From contig JAAYCL010000037.1 of NCBI GenBank assembly GCA_012729785.1, positions 92,001 to 156,000 on the forward strand: a stretch of 64,000 nucleotides of DNA. The letters are read 5' to 3'. How positions within the stretch are numbered: position 1 is the stretch's first letter; every line of letters begins with the position of its first letter. A model generated the notes under the pieces. That model worked only from the letters and a program-made list of their open reading frames with translations, made no database searches and had not been told where the DNA came from. Below are positions 50,357 through 59,008 of the stretch, piece by piece. The position numbers were made by a program, and so were the translations under genes. Source of the DNA: Chlamydiota bacterium (GTDB taxonomy: Bacteria > Auribacterota > Tritonobacteria > UBA1439).

Positions 50357-51242
50357 CGCGCCCCCCCCTGCCCCGCGCCCCGCGCTTCCCCGGAGGGCGA
50401 CCCGTTCCTCCTCCGAGGCGTTCCCCTGCACCGCCGGCATCGACGCCGGCGCGATCGCCACGAAGGCGCTCGTCCTGAAGGGCGGCGAGATCCTCGCCTT
50501 CTCGATCCTTTCGACCGGGGCGGACGGCGTCAAAGCCGCGCGCGATGCCTTCCGCGGCGCGCTCCGCACGGCGCGCCTCGAACCGTCCGGCGTCGCGGCC
50601 GCCGCCGCCACCGGCTACGGCCGCAAGAACGTTTCGTTCGCGGCTGCGGCGCTTACCGAGATCACCTGCCACGCGCGCGGCGCCTCGTTTCTCTTCCCCG
50701 GCACCGAGACCGTCATCGACATCGGGGGCCAGGACACCAAGATCATCTCCGTGCGCGACGGCTTCGTCAGGGATTTCGTGATGAACGATCGTTGCGCGGC
50801 GGGGACGGGGCGGTTTCTCGAGATCATGTCGCAGGCGCTCGAGATCCCGCTGGAGGAGATGGGGAACGAGGGCCTTCGCGCGCGGCGCGGCGGCGCGAGC
50901 GGACTCCGCATCAGCAACACCTGCACCGTCTTCGCGGAGTCAGAGGTGGTTTCCCTCCTCAGCCGGCGGATGCCCCGCCGCGACATCGTCCTCGCGCTCC
51001 ACGAGGCGGTCGCCGATCGGATCGCCGGGATGGCGGGCAGATTCCCCCTGGGCCGCAGGGTCACCCTGACCGGCGGCGTGGCCAAGAACAGAGGCGTCGC
51101 GGACGCCATCGGGCGGCGTCTCGGCGTCGCCGTCGACATCCCCCCGGAACCGCAGATCGTCGGCGCCCTCGGCGCCGCCCTCCTCGCCCGTCCCTCTTCA
51201 ACCCCTCCGCGCCGTTGCGCGGTTCAGGGAAGCCAGCCGTAG
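50307..51242 (+). CDS. 2-hydroxyacyl-CoA dehydratase activase (HgdC/BadF-type ATPase)
   Basis: 311 residues as drawn, but the family domain begins only near residue 42 (TAGIDAGAIATKALVL). No ATG, GTG or TTG lies in frame between 50307 and that point, so the true start is unclear; a run of eight C at about 50361 may hide a frame error. ASKHA ATPase motifs: AAAATGYGRKN, VIDIGGQDTKII, FVMNDRCAAGTGRFLE (first cluster Cys), ISNTCTVFAESEVV (second cluster Cys) and RRVTLTGGVAKNRGV. The homodimer holds one [4Fe-4S] cluster and passes an electron to a dehydratase. No dehydratase subunits are in view. It overlaps the convergent subtilase by 19 bases. Confidence 0.83.
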   Translation: MRSTTSRCGTSTRKRSSAPPPAPRPALPRRATRSSSEAFPCTAGIDAGAIATKALVLKGGEILAFSILSTGADGVKAARDAFRGALRTARLEPSGVAAAAATGYGRKNVSFAAAALTEITCHARGASFLFPGTETVIDIGGQDTKIISVRDGFVRDFVMNDRCAAGTGRFLEIMSQALEIPLEEMGNEGLRARRGGASGLRISNTCTVFAESEVVSLLSRRMPRRDIVLALHEAVADRIAGMAGRFPLGRRVTLTGGVAKNRGVADAIGRRLGVAVDIPPEPQIVGALGAALLARPSSTPPRRCAVQGSQP

Positions 51243-52828
51243 CGGATCCACGAGTAGAACGGAACCTCGGGTGTCGGCCGAAACCCCGACGGAGCCGAAC
51301 CCGCCGCCTGGCAATTCAGCTTCAGCGGATAGGTCCATGCGGCGGGGGCGATGGCCTCCACGGCGGCGAGGAGATTCACCCTCGGCGTCGTGATCGCGAT
51401 CTTGTCGTCCTCCACCGGATCGCCGTTTGCCGTCAGCAGCAGCCGGACCTCTGCCGTGGAGAGGAAGTCTCCCGTGAGAGCCGCCGCGGCGCTCTGCAGG
51501 CACGCCGCGGCGCCCGCGGCGTACGGGCACGCAGCCGACGTGCCCCCGAACGAGGTGTAGTACCCCCCGGAGGCATACCCCCCCGCGCCTGAGATATCCG
51601 TCGTGGAGGCGCGGTTCGAGGGGGCACAGAGGGTCAGGAATGAGGCGGTGTTAGAGTAGGAAGTGACCAGATCGGCCGCGGTGGCATCCGCCGCGTACCA
51701 TCCCGTGTCGCAGCTGCCGGTCGAGTATTTCGTGGCGCAGGACGCCGACGAAACGCACGGGTAATACGTTCCGAACGCCGCGTCGTATACCGCCCCGACG
51801 GAGTTCACGTGCGAGATGCAGGCGGGCCAGCCCATCGAATCGCAGTAGCCTTCGTTCCCCGAGGAGGCGAAGATGCTGATGCCCGCGGCGGCCGCATTCG
51901 CCGCGGCGGCGGTCATCAACGGGCTGGCGCTGTCGCAGGCGGAGTAGTATCTCCCGCCCCCAAAACTCGTGCTGATGATCACGATCGGGTTCGCGGCGTT
52001 GTCATACTGGTGCGTGATGCACCAGTCCCAGGCGCTGATCATATCCGCCTCGTCGGCGCTCCCGGAACCGTCGGGGGATATCTTCAACGCGTACAGCCTC
52101 GCGTTCGGCGCCACCCCGCCGATGTAATCGCCCGTGGCGCCGATGGTCCCCGCCGCAATCCCGGCGCAGCAGGTTCCATGCCCCTGCGTATCCATCGGGT
52201 TCGCGTCGCCGTTCCCATAGTCATACCCGCCGATCACCTTGCTGTTCGGGAACCCGCCGTTTCCCAGCATCGGGTGCGTGTAGTCGATCCCCGTGTCGCA
52301 GATGGCGATCGAAACGCCCGTCCCGTCGTAGATGCTCCGCACCGCGGAGGCGCGCATCAGCGGGATCCCCTGGGAGAGATGCGCATCGAGAACTCGATTC
52401 CGGCCGATCGAAAGAACCTCCTCGCGCTCGATTAGTCCCCGGAGGCCCTCAACGGTCGTCTCCGCGGCGAAACCGAACAGGTAGGTGAAGGTCCGCGTAA
52501 TGGAGACCTCCTCGGGATCGAGAGAGGCGATCACCCTGTCCTGCGCCGCTTCCGCCGCCGCCCGCAGCGCCGGGCGTTCCGCTATCTCCGCGATTCCGGC
52601 GAGGCGGTTCGTTCCCGCGGGTTCGCGCAGGGTCACGAGTACGCGGGACACCGGCGCGCCGGAGAAGAAATCGTCCAGGGGGGAATTGTCCGCGGAGATC
52701 TTGGAACTTTCGGAGAGCGTGCGCAGCAGTTCCGGGGTCGCTGAGAGCGGCGCGCAAGGGTTACTACAGAATCCCGCGATGCACAGAGCCGCCGCCGCTC
52801 GAATATGCGTTTTCGATGCGCCCGGCAT
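51224..52828 (-). CDS. Secreted subtilisin-like serine protease (S8)
   Basis: 534 residues. Signal peptide at the N-terminus (HIRAAAALCIAGFCSNPC; it could also be a lipobox-like variant), then an I9-type propeptide (VSRVLVTLREPAG ... TYLFGFAAETTVEGLRGL). The S8 domain has the catalytic triad D178 (IAICDTGIDYTHP), H217 (DTQGHGTCCAG) and S431 (FGGTSAACPYAAG), with the oxyanion Asn in SSGNEGYCD. Many paired cysteines suggest disulfides and an extracellular site. The last 40 residues (FRPTPEVPFYSWIRYGWLP) are not part of the fold. The 3' end overlaps that of the activase gene. Confidence 0.92.
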   Translation of the reverse strand: MPGASKTHIRAAAALCIAGFCSNPCAPLSATPELLRTLSESSKISADNSPLDDFFSGAPVSRVLVTLREPAGTNRLAGIAEIAERPALRAAAEAAQDRVIASLDPEEVSITRTFTYLFGFAAETTVEGLRGLIEREEVLSIGRNRVLDAHLSQGIPLMRASAVRSIYDGTGVSIAICDTGIDYTHPMLGNGGFPNSKVIGGYDYGNGDANPMDTQGHGTCCAGIAAGTIGATGDYIGGVAPNARLYALKISPDGSGSADEADMISAWDWCITHQYDNAANPIVIISTSFGGGRYYSACDSASPLMTAAAANAAAAGISIFASSGNEGYCDSMGWPACISHVNSVGAVYDAAFGTYYPCVSSASCATKYSTGSCDTGWYAADATAADLVTSYSNTASFLTLCAPSNRASTTDISGAGGYASGGYYTSFGGTSAACPYAAGAAACLQSAAAALTGDFLSTAEVRLLLTANGDPVEDDKIAITTPRVNLLAAVEAIAPAAWTYPLKLNCQAAGSAPSGFRPTPEVPFYSWIRYGWLP

Positions 52829-52939
52829 AGTACGCTCCCGTGCGTCCGCAGACCCGTTATCGATGAGATATCAGTACAATGTAGCTCGTCGCGGCGCGTT
52901 CGGCAATACGCCGAATATTTCGCTCCCACACGCGGCGGC

Positions 52940-53115
52940 CATCCTTTGTATCGCCCTGTTCGCACAAGAGGGTACCCTCCCGAGCCGTGCCCGCCGCGAG
53001 ACAGCGTCGTCCCGCAAAGCATGCTCCCACTCGCAGGAAGGGCGGAGATGCCGGTTTCGCCGTCGGTTCCATTGAAACCGTGGAGCACGCTGAAGCCGCT
53101 CCCGCCCTTGTCAAC
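52940..53115 (-). pseudogene. Relic of a GloVer-type tandem-repeat protein
   Basis: The minus strand reads DKGGSGFSVLHGFNG, TDGETGISALPASGSMLCGTT, SRGGHGSGG. This is one unit of the choice-of-anchor tandem repeat (LH.F.G.DG..P...L..SG..LYGTT..GG..G.G). No start, no further repeats and no anchor are left. It is probably a remnant of an exported protein once encoded upstream of the protease. Confidence 0.5.
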
Positions 53116-53137
53116 CGCCCCGTCCGGGTGCTATCAT
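53108..53137 (+). promoter_or_regulatory. Promoter of the flippase-PNP pair
   Basis: TTGTCA (53108-53113), 18 bp, TGc plus TATCAT (53132-53137), 61 bases before ATG 53199. Confidence 0.6.
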
Positions 53138-53198
53138 TCGTCTCCGATCCGGGAGCGCGGTCCGCGGCTGCGGCCGCGGCGGAGGGGGAAGCGGCTGG

Positions 53199-54239
53199 AT
53201 GAAGAAACGCACGCGGGCCGTACTGGGGATCGCCCTTGCCCTATGCTGTCTCGCCGTGGCGTTCCGCGGCGTCAACTTCGGCGCCCTCTGGGAGGCCCTC
53301 GCCCATGCCGAGTACCGGTGGCTCTTCCCGGCGATGGCGTGCGTGTCGGTCTCGATGCTCTTCAGGGTGTTCCGCTGGGGATGTCTCCTCTCGCCGACGA
53401 AGCGCATCGGCTTCATGGATCTCTTCTCGGCCATCAGCATCTGCTTCATGGCCAACAACGTCCTGCCCGCCCGAAGCGGCGAGGTCATCCGCGCCGTGCT
53501 CATCGGGAAGAAACACGGCGTGAGCATCGGCACAGTGCTCGCCACGGTGGTGCTCGAACGGGTGTCCGACGCCCTGTGCGTGATGGGGATCTTTCTCTTC
53601 CTCGTCTTCTCGATCACCTTCAGCCCCGAACTGGAGTACCTCAAACACCTCGCCCTCGTGCTCGTGGCCGGCTACCTCGGGGTCCTGGCGCTCCTGATCG
53701 CCGCCAGGGTGTACCCCGCGGCCGTCGAGGGCGGGACGCACCGTCTCCTGGTCCGGCTCTCGCCCGGACTCGCCCTGCGGGCCCGCGCCGCCGTCGCCTC
53801 GTTCGTGCGGGGGCTGAGCGTCCTCAGGGACGGCGCCCAGGTCGCCCTGGTCGTGGCGCACTCGGTCCTGGTCTGGGCGGCGATAATAGGGACCTACTAC
53901 TTCATCAACCGCGCCTTCGGGGTGCGCGGCCTCGGCCTGACCGGCTACGCCCTCCTCCTGTCGATGCTCTCCCTCGCCGTGATGGTCCCCAGCCCGGGCT
54001 ACCTGGGCTCGTTCCAGCTCGCCTACCGGAAGGCGCTCACCGTCTTCGGGCACGCGGCCAACACCGCGCTCGCCGGCGGCTGGATCGCGTGGGGCTCGCA
54101 GTATATCTTCATCAACCTCGTCGGGGTCATCTGTCTCTGGCGCGAGGGGGTGAGCTTCCGCGCGCTGGAGCGCGAGGAGGAGGCGGTCGAGGAGGAGATC
54201 GGGCACGATGCGGATACGTCCACGGAAAGGAGCGTGTGA
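53199..54239 (+). CDS. Lysylphosphatidylglycerol-synthase-TM/UPF0104 family membrane protein
   Basis: 346 residues, about eight transmembrane helices, same family as 46885 but distant in sequence. Landmarks: YRWLFPAMACVSVSMLFRVFRWGCLL, FSAISICFMANNVLPARSGEVIRAVLIG (the NN.LPAR.GE motif), VVLERVSDAL and VMVPSPGYLGSFQLAYRKAL. The tail is acidic and cytoplasmic (LEREEEAVEEEIG). No synthase domain. Predicted to move or help move a glycolipid or lipid precursor across the inner membrane. Followed 6 bp later by purine nucleoside phosphorylase. Confidence 0.87.
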   Translation: MKKRTRAVLGIALALCCLAVAFRGVNFGALWEALAHAEYRWLFPAMACVSVSMLFRVFRWGCLLSPTKRIGFMDLFSAISICFMANNVLPARSGEVIRAVLIGKKHGVSIGTVLATVVLERVSDALCVMGIFLFLVFSITFSPELEYLKHLALVLVAGYLGVLALLIAARVYPAAVEGGTHRLLVRLSPGLALRARAAVASFVRGLSVLRDGAQVALVVAHSVLVWAAIIGTYYFINRAFGVRGLGLTGYALLLSMLSLAVMVPSPGYLGSFQLAYRKALTVFGHAANTALAGGWIAWGSQYIFINLVGVICLWREGVSFRALEREEEAVEEEIGHDADTSTERSV

Positions 54240-54245
54240 TTCTCG

Positions 54246-55073
54246 ATGAAAAAGATGCTGCGTAACCTTCGGCAGTCGGTTGACTACATCCACGCCGTCA
54301 CGGACATCCAGCCCCAGATCGCCCTGGTGCTGGGGTCGGGCCTTGGTGCCATCGTGCGCGACATCAAGAACCCAGTGAAGATATCCTACGAGAACATCCC
54401 GCATTTCCCCATGGCCTCGGTCGAGGGGCACGCGGGCGAACTCGTGCTCGGCACCCTCTGCGGCAGGCGCGTGGTCACGATGTCGGGCCGGTTCCACTAC
54501 TACGAGGGGCACTCGCTCGCCGACATCACCTACCCGGTGCGCGTGATGAAGTTCCTCGGGGCTCCGGTCCTCCTCGTCACGAACGCCGCGGGGGCCATCA
54601 ACCGCGGGTTCAAGGTGGGCGACTTCATGCTCATCACGGACCATATCAACAACTTCAAGCAGGACCCGCTCCGCGGCGAGCACTCCGACGAGCTCGGCCC
54701 GCGCTTCGTGGACATGACCTACACCTACGACCGGGATCTGCTCGCCCTCGCCGAACGGATCGGAAAACGCGAGAGGATACGGCTCCAGAAGGGCGTCTAC
54801 CTCGCCTCCACCGGCCCGTCGTACGAGACGCCCGCGGAGATCAGGGGCTACGCCCTCATCGGCGCGGACGCGGCGGGCATGTCCACGATCCCCGAGGTCA
54901 TCGTCGCCCGCCAGATGCAGATGCGCGTGCTCGGCATCTCCTGCCTGACGAACATGGCCGCCGGCGTGCTCGAGCGGCCCCTGAGCCACGCGGAGGTCAT
55001 CGAGACGACCCGCCGAGTGAAGGGCGACTTCATCCGCTTCATCAAGGCGATCGTGAAGGAGATCCGGGTGTAG
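54246..55073 (+). CDS. punA: Purine nucleoside phosphorylase (trimeric PNP-I type)
   Basis: 275 residues. Motifs: IALVLGSGLGAIV (phosphate loop), GRFHYYEGH, LLVTNAAGAINRGFKVGD, YLASTGPSYETPAEIRGYALIGADAAGMSTIPEVIVARQM (purine and ribose site, with the Glu of YETPAE and the Met of GMS) and NMAAGVL. It cleaves inosine or guanosine with phosphate in purine salvage. Length is normal for the trimeric class. The AAGGAG site lies about 12 bases before the ATG, within the end of the flippase gene. Its 3' end overlaps the convergent O-antigen-ligase gene by 32 bases. Confidence 0.93.
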   Translation: MKKMLRNLRQSVDYIHAVTDIQPQIALVLGSGLGAIVRDIKNPVKISYENIPHFPMASVEGHAGELVLGTLCGRRVVTMSGRFHYYEGHSLADITYPVRVMKFLGAPVLLVTNAAGAINRGFKVGDFMLITDHINNFKQDPLRGEHSDELGPRFVDMTYTYDRDLLALAERIGKRERIRLQKGVYLASTGPSYETPAEIRGYALIGADAAGMSTIPEVIVARQMQMRVLGISCLTNMAAGVLERPLSHAEVIETTRRVKGDFIRFIKAIVKEIRV

Positions 55074-57306
55074 GGGGGCGCGACGCCCCCGCGGAGAAGA
55101 ACGGCCAGCGCGCCGCGGCGTGGCGCCGCTCCTCCAGCTTCCCCCGCACCGTCTCGGCGTTCCTCGATGCGATCACGTTTCCCGGATCCGTCTTGAGCGC
55201 CTCCTCCCACTCGCGAAGCGCCCCCTCGAGGTCCCCCTGCATATAGCGGAGGGCGCCGAGGTTGTTGCGCGCCTTGACGGAGCGCGGGTCCAGCTCGAGG
55301 GTCCGCAGGAACTTGCGGCGCGCCTCCTCGAGACGCCCGGCCTTGAGCAGGGCGACCCCGTAGACGGCGTAGGCGTCCGGCGTCTTCCAGAGCGGGTCAG
55401 GATTCAAAACCGCCACCGCCTCGTCGTAGCGCCCGGCGTCGATCAGAATGGCGGCGAGGTTCGAGTACGCCGGGAGATCCCACGGGCGCACCCGCAGCGT
55501 CTCCTTGAACGCCTCCGCCGCCTCGAGGGGCTTCCCCTGCCGAAGCAGCGCGAGGCCGATGAGGTTGTTGGCCTCGTGCGCGGCGATCCCCATCCCCCGC
55601 CACCGCCGGTACTGGGCGATCGCGTCGTCGATCCTGCCCATCCGCTCGCAGGCGATCCCGAGATTCTTGTAGAGGTAGATGTCCTGGAAGTTCCTTGTGC
55701 TCTTTTCGAGGAACGCCGCCCCCTCGGCGTTGCGGCCCAGGTGCACGAGCGTCGAGCCGTAGTAGAACTTGACCTGTCCCGACGACGGGTCGGCGTCGAG
55801 CGCCCTGCGGAACCAGACGAGCGCCTCCGGCATCCGCTGCATATAGTTGAGCGTCGTGGCCATCTTGAACCGGTAGTCGAAGATCAGGGAACGGACCGCC
55901 TGGATCGCCGACAGCGCGGAGAAGACGGCCAGATACGCCGCCAGGGTCCAGGCCAACGCCGGCGCCGGCCCCTCCCCCGGCCGCGAGTCGAGCGCGGGGG
56001 GCGGCGGGGGCCATGCGAGCAGGCCGGCGGCGATTGCCCAGAAGGCGACGCGCGTCGGCACGACGTGGAACGGGATCGACGAGAAGGCGTCCACGAGGAC
56101 CGCCGCGAGGCCGGCCGCGGCGGAGGCGATGAAGAAACCGTCGTGGAACCCCGCCGCCCGCGCGCGCCGCAGGATGCCGCGGAAGACGGCGGCGAGCGCC
56201 CACAGGAACAGGAGTAGTCCGGGGATGCCCGCGTCGACCGCCGCCTGCAGGAACTCGTTGTGCGCCTCGTTCATCTTCTCCTTGAGAAACCAGTAGGAGA
56301 GCGGGTCGCGGTCCGCCAGCAGATCCGCGAGCGTGGGGAGGAAGAGGATCTTGAACGTCCCGGGGCCGCTGCCGAGCAGCGGCCGCGCGGCGATCATCCG
56401 CCCGGCGACCTTCCAGCCGAGCATCCGGTAGTACATCGACCCCGTGGAGTCGCTGAACGACCCGGTGACGCGCGCGGCGAGCTCCGTTTTGATCCGCGGC
56501 TGGAGAAGGCAGACGGCGGCGAGCGTCACGGCGAGCAGGAGGAGGGCGGCCGCGGCCGGGCCGAGGACGCCGCGCCCCCCCCGTTTGAGCGCCCACGCGA
56601 CCGGCAGGGCTAGGCCCGCCGCCGCCGCGACCCAGGAGCCGCGCGCGCCGGTGAGGACGAGGCAGACGAGCGCGACGATGAGCCCCGCGAGCGACGCCAG
56701 GCGCGCCGCGGGCCGCCGCAGGCCGAGGCCGCCGAGCAGCGCCGGGCAGCAGAGGACGAGGTAGCTCGCCAGGTGGTTGGGGTTGCCGAAGGTGCCGAGG
56801 ATATCCCAGCGCCACGACGAGACGTCCGTGGAGGGAAGGGCTTCCTTCACCCTGGATTCGTAGAGGAGCTTCACGTCGAAACGTTCCGCGATGCCGTAGG
56901 CGGACTCCGCGACCCCCAGTGCGACCACGACCGCGACGAGGGCGATCGCCTGGCCGCGCGTCTCGACGTTGCGCGTCACGAGGAAGTAGAGCCCGACGAG
57001 GGAGGCGGCGTAGGCGAGCTCGCGCATCCCCTGGGCGCGGTCCACGGAGAAGACGGCGGCGAGGGCGAACCAGGCGAGCCAGCCCAACAGCGGAAAATCG
57101 GCCGGGGCGGAGCGCGCAACGAGCCGCCGCGGTTGCAGCACCGCCTGCGCCCCGAAGAGGAGGAGCAAAACCGCCACCGCCGCCTGGAAGAACGCCTGTT
57201 TCGGGACGCCAAACGAGTTGTGGAACCGCCCCGAGTAGATGAGCGGAACCGCCGCGAGGACGACGAGTACCCCCGCGCGGATCAGCATCCCGATGCGACG
57301 AGCCAT
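55042..57306 (-). CDS. O-antigen-ligase-like membrane protein with C-terminal TPRs
   Basis: 754 residues. About a dozen transmembrane helices in residues 1-470, with the Wzy/WaaL-type loop between (ILGTFGNPNHLASYLVL, SFSDSTGSMYYRMLGWKVA, RPLLGSGPGTFKILF, MNEAHNEFLQAAVDAGIPGLLLF: the R...G.GPG.F and HNxxLq features of the O-antigen ligase domain). From about residue 480 there are TPR repeats (ALVWFRRALDADPSSGQVKFYYG, DAIAQYRRWRGMG, EARRKFLRTLELDP, ALREWEEALKTDPGN). It would join or polymerise exported glycan units at the periplasmic face, with the TPRs as a docking arm. 13 bp downstream of tatA. Confidence 0.87.
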   Translation of the reverse strand: MARRIGMLIRAGVLVVLAAVPLIYSGRFHNSFGVPKQAFFQAAVAVLLLLFGAQAVLQPRRLVARSAPADFPLLGWLAWFALAAVFSVDRAQGMRELAYAASLVGLYFLVTRNVETRGQAIALVAVVVALGVAESAYGIAERFDVKLLYESRVKEALPSTDVSSWRWDILGTFGNPNHLASYLVLCCPALLGGLGLRRPAARLASLAGLIVALVCLVLTGARGSWVAAAAGLALPVAWALKRGGRGVLGPAAAALLLLAVTLAAVCLLQPRIKTELAARVTGSFSDSTGSMYYRMLGWKVAGRMIAARPLLGSGPGTFKILFLPTLADLLADRDPLSYWFLKEKMNEAHNEFLQAAVDAGIPGLLLFLWALAAVFRGILRRARAAGFHDGFFIASAAAGLAAVLVDAFSSIPFHVVPTRVAFWAIAAGLLAWPPPPPALDSRPGEGPAPALAWTLAAYLAVFSALSAIQAVRSLIFDYRFKMATTLNYMQRMPEALVWFRRALDADPSSGQVKFYYGSTLVHLGRNAEGAAFLEKSTRNFQDIYLYKNLGIACERMGRIDDAIAQYRRWRGMGIAAHEANNLIGLALLRQGKPLEAAEAFKETLRVRPWDLPAYSNLAAILIDAGRYDEAVAVLNPDPLWKTPDAYAVYGVALLKAGRLEEARRKFLRTLELDPRSVKARNNLGALRYMQGDLEGALREWEEALKTDPGNVIASRNAETVRGKLEERRHAAARWPFFSAGASRPPTPGSPSRSP

Positions 57307-57319
57307 TCGAGCCCCTCCC

Positions 57320-57496
57320 TCATCCGCCGAGGTCGCCGCGGTCGTTCAGGTCGTGTTTGATCTCCTCGACGGCGTTGCGGATCTCCCGGACAACGCGCGA
57401 GAGGAACCGGGCCGCCTCGGGCAGGCGCCGGGGCCCGAGGACGAGGAGGGCGACGAGGAGGATGACCGCGAGCTCGGGACCGCCGATGTCGAACAT
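57320..57496 (-). CDS. tatA: TatA/B-family twin-arginine translocase subunit
   Basis: 58 residues from ATG 57496 (GGAGGG seven bases upstream); the longer frame to 57571 has no site. FDIGGPELAVILLVALLVLGPRRLPEAAR is the single transmembrane helix, Gly-Pro hinge (LGPRRLPE) and amphipathic helix of TatA/TatB, followed by a charged tail (EEIKHDLNDRGDLGG). It forms or seeds the pore for folded, cofactor-bearing proteins. No tatC is nearby. First of two genes with the O-antigen-ligase-like protein. Confidence 0.88.
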   Translation of the reverse strand: MFDIGGPELAVILLVALLVLGPRRLPEAARFLSRVVREIRNAVEEIKHDLNDRGDLGG

Positions 57497-57770
57497 GGCG
57501 CACCCTCCATCCCCGCGAGCAGGCGGCGCGCGAGGTCGAAGCCGCCGCCCAGGGTCACAACGGGATCGCACGCGGCTGCGGCGCGGCGGGAGCGCCCGTC
57601 TCGGATATCCGCTGCGACTGCGGGGCCCTCTGTGATACCATGACGCACATGACGCGGCGCCTGTGCGATGAAGATCATTCCGCCCGCACGCCTACGCTTC
57701 GCCGCCTCGCTGCCCACCGCCGAAGTGTAGCACGCCGTGCGGGGGGAGCCAACAGGCAACTCGGCGGGGG

Positions 57771-58817
57771 GTGGCGGTGAAACGGCGCGCGGCGGCGCTC
57801 GCGGCCGCGGCCGCGGCGGCGGTCTGCGTTGCGGCGCTCTTCCTGCCCCGGGAGTGGCGCTACGGCGCCGCCGCGATGGGGACGCGGGCGGAGCTCACGA
57901 TCGTCGGGAGCGTATTCGAGAGGATCTCGGGGCGCACGGGGCGCGCCGCGGCGAAGGCGCTCGAGGAGATCGCGGCGATCGAGCGCCTGATGAGCATCTA
58001 CCGCGCGGGGAGCGACATCGCGCGCCTCAACGCCGACGGCGCGGAGGGGGAGGTCGAGGTCGACCCTCGCACCTTCGAGGTGCTCGGGCGCGCCGCGGAG
58101 ATCTCGCGCCTCACCGGCGGCGCCTTCGACGTCTGCGTCCTTCCCGCGGAGGAGGCCTGGGGGTTCAAGACCGGAGGGACGCGCGCGGTCCCCGACGCGC
58201 CGGTCCGCGTATCGGGCCGCGTCGCCCTGCGAGAGGAGTCGGGCGGGTTTTTCGCCCGCGCCGAGCCGCGGGGGACGCGCGTGGACCTCGGCGGCATCGC
58301 CGCCGGCTACGCGGCCGACCGCGCGGCGTCCGTCCTCAGGGCTGCGGGGGTGCGGGGAGCGCTGGTGGACATCGGCGGCGACGTGTACTGCCTCGGGATG
58401 AGCGCGGGCGGCACGCCGTGGCGCGTGGGCATCCGCCACCCGCGTTCTCAGGGGGTTCTTGTCGCCCTCGACCTCTCCGACCGGGCGGTCGCCACCTCGG
58501 GCGACTACGAGGATTGCTTCATCCAGGACGGGAAGCGCTACAGCCACATCTTCGACCCGCGCACCGGCAGTCCCGCGGAGCGGGGGGTGGCGAGCGCGAC
58601 GATCGTCGCCGACTCGTGCGTCGTCGCCGACGCCCTCGGCACGGCGCTGGTGGTGATGGGGGCGCCCGAGGCGCTCCGGCTCGTGGAGCGTCTTCCGCGC
58701 ACGGAGTGCATCCTCGTGACCGAGGAGGGAGGAACAGTCCGCGTCCACGCCTCGCCGGGGATACGAAACGCCCTTCCCCTCCTCGCGGGGGAGGGGACTC
58801 AGCCCGCATCCCGTTGA
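57771..58817 (+). CDS. apbE: FAD:protein FMN transferase (ApbE)
   Basis: 348 residues from GTG 57771. The N-terminal hydrophobic segment (RAAALAAAAAAAVCVAALFL) acts as signal or anchor, so the enzyme is periplasmic. ApbE motifs: AAMGTRAELTI, AAIERLMSIYRAGSDIARLN, TGGAFDVCVLP, VDLGGIAAGYAADRA, LVDIGGDVYCLG, VATSGDYEDCF and YSHIFDPRTGSP. It attaches FMN by a phosphoester to Thr/Ser of target flavoproteins such as RnfG/NqrC-type subunits; no such target is in the window. Stands alone, with tatA divergent to the left. Confidence 0.92.
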   Translation: MAVKRRAAALAAAAAAAVCVAALFLPREWRYGAAAMGTRAELTIVGSVFERISGRTGRAAAKALEEIAAIERLMSIYRAGSDIARLNADGAEGEVEVDPRTFEVLGRAAEISRLTGGAFDVCVLPAEEAWGFKTGGTRAVPDAPVRVSGRVALREESGGFFARAEPRGTRVDLGGIAAGYAADRAASVLRAAGVRGALVDIGGDVYCLGMSAGGTPWRVGIRHPRSQGVLVALDLSDRAVATSGDYEDCFIQDGKRYSHIFDPRTGSPAERGVASATIVADSCVVADALGTALVVMGAPEALRLVERLPRTECILVTEEGGTVRVHASPGIRNALPLLAGEGTQPASR

Positions 58818-59008
58818 GACAGGCACCCGTTCCGCCGCGAAGGCGCCGGGGGAGACAGGAGGATCCGCCCCGGACCGTCGCGCCCGCCTGCCGGGCGTCG
58901 GACAGAAGTGAACGCGGAGAACGCGGAGAGCTCGGGCAGGAGCGACGGGGCGCAGATGAACGCGGAGCGCGGTATGCGCGGCCTGAACAAGACGCATGGG
59001 GTGACCGG

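Larger units (their letters stand above)
52829..53198. other. Intergenic region with a gene relic
   Basis: 370 bases between divergent genes. The right half carries the minus-strand relic of a GloVer repeat (about 52940-53115), and the TTGTCA/TATCAT promoter of the flippase gene begins within it. In the left half I see no clear promoter for the protease. Confidence 0.5.

Noticed and set aside
57346-57759. Minus-strand open frame over tatA with a protein-like stretch (FDLARRLLAG)
   Set aside because: It overlaps almost the whole of tatA in another frame, and the part within tatA is Ser/Arg low-complexity; no family recognised.
58905-58975. Short repeats of TGAACGCGGAGA/CGCGGAG before the YdjM-like gene
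   Set aside because: Too short and degenerate to call a repeat element from this window alone.
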